In this document: positions 58,327 to 64,000 of the stretch, one piece after another
Layout: each line of letters starts with the position of its first letter
Numbering within the stretch: the stretch's first letter is position 1
NCBI GenBank assembly: GCA_035384605.1
Contig: DAOOIV010000001.1
Location: 81,283-145,282, forward strand
Direction of reading: 5' to 3'
From: Phycisphaerae bacterium
Lineage (GTDB): Bacteria > Planctomycetota > Phycisphaerae > UBA1845 > PWPN01
Length of the DNA stretch: 64,000 nt
Translations under genes and position numbers: made by a program
Notes under the pieces: generated by a model
The model's input: only the letters and a program-made list of their open reading frames with translations
Databases searched by the model: none
Told to the model about the DNA's origin: nothing

Positions 58327-61173
58327 TCATCGGATGCAATCATTGCTTGCGGGGATCATCGGGCCGGAGATGCAGTTCCGGAGGATGATCAGATCAGGCG
58401 GGCCGATTCCCGGATCTCCGTCGAGTTCGGCGCCGCTGCACGCCGGATCGTTCGACGGCACGCCGACCGAGGTCATGCACGACTGAAACAGCCCGAAGTC
58501 GATCTGATCGACGTCGCCGTCACGGTCCATGTCGCCGCGGATGGGCACCGGACACCCATTCGAGCTGATCACCACGCCGGGCACCGTATGAGGGCAGTCG
58601 TCGCAGACATCGCCAAACCCATCTTCATCTTCGTCCGCCTGGTCGGGGTTGTAATTGAGCGGGCAGTTGTCATGCGAGCCGTCAACGCCGTCCCAATCGG
58701 CGTCTTCGCCGAGGCTGTAGAGAAACACGTTGAGGCTATATGCCTCCGCCTGGAACGAAGCAGTCGTCCTCACCGGATTGGTCGCCGACATCAGCATGCG
58801 GCCGGTAACCACGTCGGTCAGCGTCTGGCCGCCGGGAATGGGTCCGGCAAAGTTCAGCGTGATGGTGCGTGCATTCGGCGAGTCATTGATGATCGCCAGG
58901 CGATTGCGATACCAGCGAGCCGCAATCTGGTCAGGAAGTGAAGGCTCGATCGTGCCGTTGAATGGCAGGGGTTTCACCGCCGGCAAAGCACGAAACGCCT
59001 GCGCGAACTTGCGAATGTCCGCCTCGTGGCCCAGCGTCGGTCGGTTCCAGCCCAGCCAGGTGATGGTGTCCGGGTCTTGTCGGCGGACGGCCATGACAGC
59101 GCCCTCGAAGAACGGTCGCCCTGGTGCCGCCGGCGTATTCGTCCGGAAGAAACCGACCGGGCTTCCGGGCGAGCCGAACTCAAAGTAGGGGTTGGCGTTT
59201 TCTTCCCAGTAATCCTGGTAGAACTCGCACGCTTTTCCCTGGGCGGTGCGGTAGAACTCGGCCAGGCCCGGGGCGTAGTGGAACAGGCGGTAGTTCTGGT
59301 AGTTCGTTCCGTGCGGGGCGGCCCAGCGGGTGGATACCTTGAAGCGGTCCAGGGCCACCATCACGCCGCGAGAGATGATGATGCCGGTATCCTCGGCAAA
59401 CATCTCCGGATCATAACCGTGATGCCGCAGGAGGTTGTAGGGCGTCTCAGCCGGCCACTCGATATTGGTGCCGGGCATCTCCGAGGGCAGATCGCACTGC
59501 ACGTAGAAGATCAGGTCGGAGCGGTAGGTCTTGATCAAGTCGCGGCAGGCGAGCCAGAACTGGCGGGTCCTCGTGCACCGCCAGTTGATCCAACTTTCCC
59601 ACTCAGCGGGTCGCGCAACCAGCCAGTTGTACGCCGCATCCGGCGGCGACGTCGGCACGCCGCTTCCAGTATCATTCTTGAATTGCTGCAGGTCCCACGC
59701 CGAGTAACCGCTGTGGCGAGCTCCCCGTGGCGAGTCCTGCTGGGAGGTGTAACACGTCCCGATCTTGCCGTTGACCCGGATGCCGATGCCGCGGACCGCC
59801 GGGCTCGACGCACATCGACTTGCGATCTCGTGCAGCAGACTGAACATCACGGTCTGCACCTCGGGGTGCAGCGGATCGAGCGTCGGCAGTCCGAATGCCC
59901 GCACTTGGTTCCCGTCGGAACCCAACTGGTATGCTTCGTTTGGCAACGAGAGCAGGCTCTCGTTGGTATCTTGGAGAGAAGTGATGAGCGGGACCAGTTC
60001 GAGCCCCTCGGCCTCAGCGATCGGCGGCAGTTCGGCCAGCAGGTCGCCCGCCGAGTTCCAGTTGAAGCAAGCGCTGCCACTGTACCAACTCTTGACACTG
60101 CGGTCGGCACCGTTGATCGCGTTGAAGACCAGGTAATTCATGCCGCAGTGCTTGAGGTGCCTTACCATCCGCGTCAGGTCCTCCTGGCGATGCCCCAAGA
60201 GCCGAGCCGGCGTGCCGTAATGGGCGTAGAGGTACCAGGGGTGGGTCATGTAGATGCCGATGCGCCGTTGCTCGGCCGGGTCGGCCGGCAGATTCAACGT
60301 CGGCGGTCGCGATTCCATCGCGTCGACGAACTTGAAGACCCACATCCGCGAGACCGCCCCGCCGTCGGTGCTTGTGCGAACGAGATTGCAGCCGGTGCTG
60401 GTGATGGCCACGCGGGTGGTGGCGGTCTTGGCGTGGAAGATCATGCTGATGTTAAACGGCTGGTTGTCGACCGGCAGCTCGCGGCCGGTATAAACGGCCA
60501 GACCGACGTCGGGCCCGAATGCGGGTCCCTGCTCGATCTTCGGGTAATTCTTCTCCCACCAAGGGTCGCCCCAGGGGTTGTAGGTCGGCTCGCCGGCGTA
60601 CGGCGGACACCAGGGCAGGCCGGGCGAGATGGCCATCGCGTCGGGATGATGGATTTGCAGGCTGGTGTATCGCTCCTGGTCGTTGGACAACTCGGCCACG
60701 AGCAGGTGCGGAACACCTGCTTGCCCGCCCGTGGCGACGTCGTAGGAATAGTAGTAAGTCGCGAACCCGGCGTCGGGCGCGGCGGTCACGCGAAATACCT
60801 TGCCGCTGATGTTCATCAGACGCGAGGGCTTGTTGGGATAAGGCGACTGGGGCCAGATGTTCGCGTCGGTGAAGTTGTGATCGGTCTGCGTACAATCGAC
60901 GTAATCGGTCATGGCCACGACCACGGGGGCCGGCACTGCCGCCGCGTCGTAGTTGTCGATGATGCGTTTCTTCAGGTCGGGCAGGGAAATGCCCGGATGG
61001 GCGGCGTTGTGAGCGGCCAGGTCCACATAATGCACGCACTCGTCGTCGACCGCTCGATAAGTCACGCCGTCGCAGTTGATCGTGAAATCGCCGGTGACCG
61101 TACAGACGGCCGAGGCACCGCTTGCTGATGCCAACAGCAGTATCAGGGCCAGATATCCTGGGAGCCTGTTCAC
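58327..61173 (-). CDS. Large secreted TIM-barrel-like protein with thrombospondin-3-like and dockerin-like tail
   Basis: The 948-residue protein starts at GTG 61173 (GGAGG upstream) with signal peptide VNRLPGYLALILLLASASGA. The middle (about 300-720) looks like a glycosidase-type barrel (IYMTHPWYLYAHYGTPARLL, MNYLVFNAINGADRS, PLITSLQDTNESLLSLP), but catalytic residues cannot be named with confidence. Near residue 850 a thrombospondin-type-3 Ca-binding repeat occurs (DNCPLNYNPDQADEDEDGFG), then a dockerin-like tail (GDMDRDGDVDQIDFGLFQSC). It follows the adjacent barrel gene by 31 bases, so the two are co-transcribed. Secreted or surface carbohydrate processing is inferred. Confidence 0.78.
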   Translation of the reverse strand: MNRLPGYLALILLLASASGASAVCTVTGDFTINCDGVTYRAVDDECVHYVDLAAHNAAHPGISLPDLKKRIIDNYDAAAVPAPVVVAMTDYVDCTQTDHNFTDANIWPQSPYPNKPSRLMNISGKVFRVTAAPDAGFATYYYSYDVATGGQAGVPHLLVAELSNDQERYTSLQIHHPDAMAISPGLPWCPPYAGEPTYNPWGDPWWEKNYPKIEQGPAFGPDVGLAVYTGRELPVDNQPFNISMIFHAKTATTRVAITSTGCNLVRTSTDGGAVSRMWVFKFVDAMESRPPTLNLPADPAEQRRIGIYMTHPWYLYAHYGTPARLLGHRQEDLTRMVRHLKHCGMNYLVFNAINGADRSVKSWYSGSACFNWNSAGDLLAELPPIAEAEGLELVPLITSLQDTNESLLSLPNEAYQLGSDGNQVRAFGLPTLDPLHPEVQTVMFSLLHEIASRCASSPAVRGIGIRVNGKIGTCYTSQQDSPRGARHSGYSAWDLQQFKNDTGSGVPTSPPDAAYNWLVARPAEWESWINWRCTRTRQFWLACRDLIKTYRSDLIFYVQCDLPSEMPGTNIEWPAETPYNLLRHHGYDPEMFAEDTGIIISRGVMVALDRFKVSTRWAAPHGTNYQNYRLFHYAPGLAEFYRTAQGKACEFYQDYWEENANPYFEFGSPGSPVGFFRTNTPAAPGRPFFEGAVMAVRRQDPDTITWLGWNRPTLGHEADIRKFAQAFRALPAVKPLPFNGTIEPSLPDQIAARWYRNRLAIINDSPNARTITLNFAGPIPGGQTLTDVVTGRMLMSATNPVRTTASFQAEAYSLNVFLYSLGEDADWDGVDGSHDNCPLNYNPDQADEDEDGFGDVCDDCPHTVPGVVISSNGCPVPIRGDMDRDGDVDQIDFGLFQSCMTSVGVPSNDPACSGAELDGDPGIGPPDLIILRNCISGPMIPASNDCIR

Positions 61174-61204
61174 AATACCCTCCAACGGCCTGCGTTGTGC
61201 TGTC

Positions 61205-63784
61205 TTATTGCTGTTCGCATGCCGGATCGGCTACGACGCCGGGACCGCTCAAGCACAGACGAAATCGTCGGAAGTCCTCCGCATCCACGTCGGTATCCCC
61301 GTCCAAATCGGCGTCGCCGCACCCCTCCGTGAAGTTCGCCCCCGGACCGGAGAAGCATGCCTGCAGGTGACCGAAGTCGGTCTGATCCACATCCCGATCA
61401 CCGTCCAAGTCCGCTGCCGGGGGATCGCTGATCAAGACGTAATCGGTACGCGTCAGGGTGCTCGGGCCACCGGGCCCTGTCACGGTGAGGCTGACCGTGT
61501 AAGCGCCCGAGACCCGGTACACGTGCGATGGGTGCCTCAGGCAGCTGGTCGATCCGTCGCCGAAGCTCCACGCCCACGAGGTGACCGCGCCGGCCGACTG
61601 ATCGGCGAAGGTGATCTCCATTGGGGCGACGCCGGAGGTGGCCGACGCCGCGAACCCGGCCGTTGGCTTGCCGAGGCAATATGCTACGGCGTTGGTGAAG
61701 ACCCGCCGGCCCATGGCGTTGGTCTGCTGCCAGGTGGTGTCGTACAGGTGAAGCATGATCCTCCTGCCAGCGGCGGTCCCGCCATCGAGCAGGGCAGCGC
61801 CTGGTTCGGCCACGATAATCGTCTTGTGGCTCGGATCCGACGCCGATTCCGCCAGGACCTGAACCCCCGAGGCCGTCTCCTGCGTGCAGTAACTGAACAT
61901 CTCGGGCGCGTCGACAAGCGCGACCAGGCCTGTTGGCAGTCCTTCGGTCACCGGATGCGTGTTGTCAAGCACGTTGATCTGGGTCTGATCGCTTGCGGCA
62001 TAGGCCCCGTTGCCCATGGCCTCACGGTCGCTGCGGGCGAGCGAGGACTCCCAGAAGATGAATGGCGTCGACTGGTGTCGGAAGTCACCGGCCACGTTTG
62101 CGGACAGAACCGTTGACGACGCCATTACCAGGTCGTGCTCAGCCGCGATTTCCGCGGCGGCTGGGCGGTTGGTCCGCTCGTCATCGTAAACGTTCACCAG
62201 CAAACCGAGAGAACGGAGATAGTCGACGATCTGCGAATCAGCGGCATTCAAGGGAGCGGCCTCTGCGAGGAACGCGACCTTGGCGAAGTCCCCGACGCGG
62301 ATCCAGTTCCGTTTCTCGACGCTCTGTTGCCCGCCGGGCGTGGTGACCGTAAGTCGGACGGTGAAGGACCCCTCGACCGCGTAAGTGTGAACGGGATGCT
62401 GCAGCGTGCTGGTTTGGCCGTCGCCGAACTCCCAGAACCAGTCAGAAACCTCTGCTAAGGTTGTCAGATCGGTGAACTGGACGGTCAGCGGGGCCTCGCC
62501 GACGGCCGGAGCGGCGGAGAAGTCGACCTCACCGGGGTTGACGCTGATGTAGTTGTCCTTCTGAACGCTGAGCGGTGCGCCGGTACCGGTCACCGTCAGC
62601 CGCACGGTGAAGGTGCCGACGGCGGTATACGTGTGCTGAGGGTTCTGGAGTGTGCTGGTCTGCCCGTCGCCGAATTCCCAGAACCAGCCCGAGGCGCCAG
62701 GAACGTAAGATCGGTCTGTAAACTGCACGGCCAGCGGCACCACGCCCGAGGTCACATCTGCGGCGAAGTCGACGAAAGAGGGAAAGGACTTATCGAAATC
62801 GCGGAACGCATAGTATCCGGGCCGTGGAACCAGATTGGCGCTCATCAGCCCGTAATTCTTGAGCTCGGCAACGCCGTTAAGTACGAGATAGTTCGCCTGT
62901 TCCACGAACGACCACTCGGGCTTCTTCAGTTCCGTCAACACTTGTGTCAGCTTGTTGGCGGTCGAGAGGAAGTCGGCCGTGTCCCAGCCATACTCACTGA
63001 TCCAGATAGGCTTGTGGGCATCGCCGTTGGCCACCATCACGCTGCGAGTGTCGATGAGAGCCTGCCAGTGGATCGTGCCGCTCGGGTCGTACGGATGGAT
63101 CGAGATGACGTCGAAATACGGTCCCGCGCCCTCGTTGTACATCCCCTGGACGTACTGGTAGCCGTGGGTGACGCCGGAGTGATAATCAAGGTTGGCTGCG
63201 ACGATCTTCGCATCGGGATCTTCGCTCTTGATAGCCTGGCTGCAGCGGATCAGCCACCGCGTGTAAAGCGGGTAGCTATCGGAGTTGGCACAGTTCGGGT
63301 TGATCCAACTGCAACCGTTGGGCTCGTTCCAGAAGAAGTAGTACTTCACCCGGCCCTTGTACCGATCAGCCACGAAGCGGTGAAAGTCCATGAACTGCTG
63401 GACATACTCCTCGGCCGGCGGCGACTGGTGCGGGGGAAGATCCGGATAGAGCCTGGCCCACTCCGGGGCCAGCCCCACAAACATGGTCGGTTCAATCCCG
63501 CGAGCCAGCATTTCATCGACGCAAAAATCCGTGTAGTCGATGATGTTCCAATCGTACTGGCCTTCCACGGGTTCAGCGTCGCACCAAGCCAGACCGGTGC
63601 CGCTGATCGTGACCCCGATGGTGACCATGTGATCCCAGATGGCCTGGTCGTAGGATCGGTCTCTGCCTGCCCAAGTCGAATAGTAGCGACCCACGCCGAA
63701 CAGGAAAGGCCGTGGCTGGGCCATCACGGGCGAACCAAGCCACCACAACAGCATAGCGAAGGCGGTCAGTCCATGAGGTCTCAT
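61205..63784 (-). CDS. Secreted glycosidase-like protein with three PKD domains and dockerin-like tail
   Basis: The 859-residue protein has a signal peptide (to about SPVMAQ). A clan GH-A-type barrel (about 25-340) follows, with Glu154 in FFWNEPNG as acid/base and Glu264 in WISEYGWD as nucleophile. Three PKD domains occur: about 345-425 and 430-515 in tandem (WFWEFGDGQTSTLQ twice), and one at about 709-787 (WAWSFGDGSTSCL). Between them (about 520-705) is a Rossmann-like, ThuA/GATase-type region (VDYLRSLGLLVNVYDDERTN). A two-repeat dockerin-like tail begins at about residue 788. A role in surface polysaccharide degradation is inferred; the substrate is unknown. It is the first gene of the pair. 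Confidence 0.85.
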   Translation of the reverse strand: MRPHGLTAFAMLLWWLGSPVMAQPRPFLFGVGRYYSTWAGRDRSYDQAIWDHMVTIGVTISGTGLAWCDAEPVEGQYDWNIIDYTDFCVDEMLARGIEPTMFVGLAPEWARLYPDLPPHQSPPAEEYVQQFMDFHRFVADRYKGRVKYYFFWNEPNGCSWINPNCANSDSYPLYTRWLIRCSQAIKSEDPDAKIVAANLDYHSGVTHGYQYVQGMYNEGAGPYFDVISIHPYDPSGTIHWQALIDTRSVMVANGDAHKPIWISEYGWDTADFLSTANKLTQVLTELKKPEWSFVEQANYLVLNGVAELKNYGLMSANLVPRPGYYAFRDFDKSFPSFVDFAADVTSGVVPLAVQFTDRSYVPGASGWFWEFGDGQTSTLQNPQHTYTAVGTFTVRLTVTGTGAPLSVQKDNYISVNPGEVDFSAAPAVGEAPLTVQFTDLTTLAEVSDWFWEFGDGQTSTLQHPVHTYAVEGSFTVRLTVTTPGGQQSVEKRNWIRVGDFAKVAFLAEAAPLNAADSQIVDYLRSLGLLVNVYDDERTNRPAAAEIAAEHDLVMASSTVLSANVAGDFRHQSTPFIFWESSLARSDREAMGNGAYAASDQTQINVLDNTHPVTEGLPTGLVALVDAPEMFSYCTQETASGVQVLAESASDPSHKTIIVAEPGAALLDGGTAAGRRIMLHLYDTTWQQTNAMGRRVFTNAVAYCLGKPTAGFAASATSGVAPMEITFADQSAGAVTSWAWSFGDGSTSCLRHPSHVYRVSGAYTVSLTVTGPGGPSTLTRTDYVLISDPPAADLDGDRDVDQTDFGHLQACFSGPGANFTEGCGDADLDGDTDVDAEDFRRFRLCLSGPGVVADPACEQQ
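62317..62727 (-). repeat. Tandem PKD-encoding DNA repeat
   Basis: The two adjacent PKD domains are encoded by similar DNA (the stretch for WFWEFGDGQTSTLQ is nearly the same in both), pointing to a fairly recent internal duplication. Confidence 0.6.
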
Positions 63785-63828
63785 AATCGGGGCTTCCCGG
63801 AAAGCATGCTGCTCTGCGACTCCTTTCT

Positions 63829-63834
63829 ATTGTA
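63829..63834 (-). promoter_or_regulatory. -10 box of the two-gene glycosidase operon
   Basis: On the minus strand TACAAT preceded by TG one base earlier (TGC-TACAAT) forms an extended -10 element. It is 45 bases before ATG 63784. No clear -35 box lies upstream. Confidence 0.5.
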
Positions 63835-64000
63835 GCATGGTTGCGTCGAGAGGAAAACCTGTTTTCGTCCGCCGCAGCTGGGGGAACTATCGTGTCGGTC
63901 TGTCTGACCGTCCTCGTATCGCATTGGCCGATTTGCATCCGCTACCCCCGCCGAATACCATCAGCGAAGACGTGTCTTGGCCTGTTGTGGGTTCATTCGT

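Noticed and set aside
59026..61128. 700-codon plus-strand frame across the thrombospondin/dockerin-tail gene
   Set aside because: It is antisense to a protein with clear signal peptide and repeats; composition is Val/Gly/Arg-rich and motif-free.
62317..62727. CRISPR-like or satellite repeat
   Set aside because: The repeated DNA encodes two PKD domains in frame; it is protein-domain duplication, not a regulatory repeat.

Overview
The window is high-GC bacterial DNA, most likely from a planctomycete of the Phycisphaerae type. This placement is inferred from family content. Three secreted glycosidase-like proteins end in the same dockerin-like tail (D-x-D-x-D-V-DQ-x-DFG). There are Tat-exported and cytoplasmic Gfo/Idh/MocA oxidoreductases, a ThuA-DUF1080-TIM-barrel fusion, a DUF5107/TPR protein and a membrane protein with a C-terminal zinc ribbon. 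No rRNA, tRNA or CRISPR array was seen.

Layout. 1-5.3 kb (minus strand): a LOG-family protein cut by the window edge, an unknown membrane protein, RidA, ScpA and a Gfo/Idh/MocA oxidoreductase. 5.6-8.4 kb (plus): a secreted glycosidase-like protein and an HhH-GPD DNA glycosylase. 8.5-22.1 kb (minus): a nitrogen-assimilation block of gltD, gltB, glnN, a PII gene, amt, a NifA/NtrC-type sigma-54 activator and an isochorismatase-like protein without the catalytic Cys. 22.1-24.0 kb is a gene desert with an integrase remnant. 24-42 kb is carbohydrate-related: the ThuA-DUF1080-TIM fusion, a secreted protein with a CBM9-like C-terminus, and a three-gene operon (GH116-like glycosidase, Tat Gfo/Idh/MocA, DUF5107/TPR). 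A cobalamin-type radical SAM protein and a lipoprotein phosphoesterase lie among them. 42.3-53 kb holds an unknown small protein, a broken secreted gene, a LolCDE/MacB-like ABC exporter, a phosphoesterase, an HDOD protein, an OmpA-type lipoprotein, an unusually long prepilin peptidase and Apt. 53-58.2 kb is a tetR-MFP-RND efflux operon. 58.3-63.8 kb is a two-gene operon of large secreted TIM-barrel proteins.

How the parts fit. The nitrogen block holds ammonium uptake (Amt), its PII partner, type III glutamine synthetase and glutamate synthase. A very good -24/-12 promoter precedes amt-PII, and a sigma-54 activator gene lies directly upstream, so local nitrogen control is likely. The PII T-loop lacks the uridylylated Tyr. 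A TGTAGGA motif recurs in three regulatory gaps of the block. The carbohydrate genes suggest glycoside breakdown, possibly with oxidation to 3-keto sugars (Gfo/Idh/MocA plus DUF1080); the substrate is unknown.

The most notable items are the nitrogen block with its shared motif and altered PII, the tri-domain ThuA-DUF1080-isomerase protein, the GH116/oxidoreductase/DUF5107 operon with an ESP in place of the usual EKP, the prepilin peptidase with a large insertion between its catalytic aspartates, and the integrase graveyard. Starts were moved inward from the longest frame where a Shine-Dalgarno sequence, a signal peptide or family length supported it.
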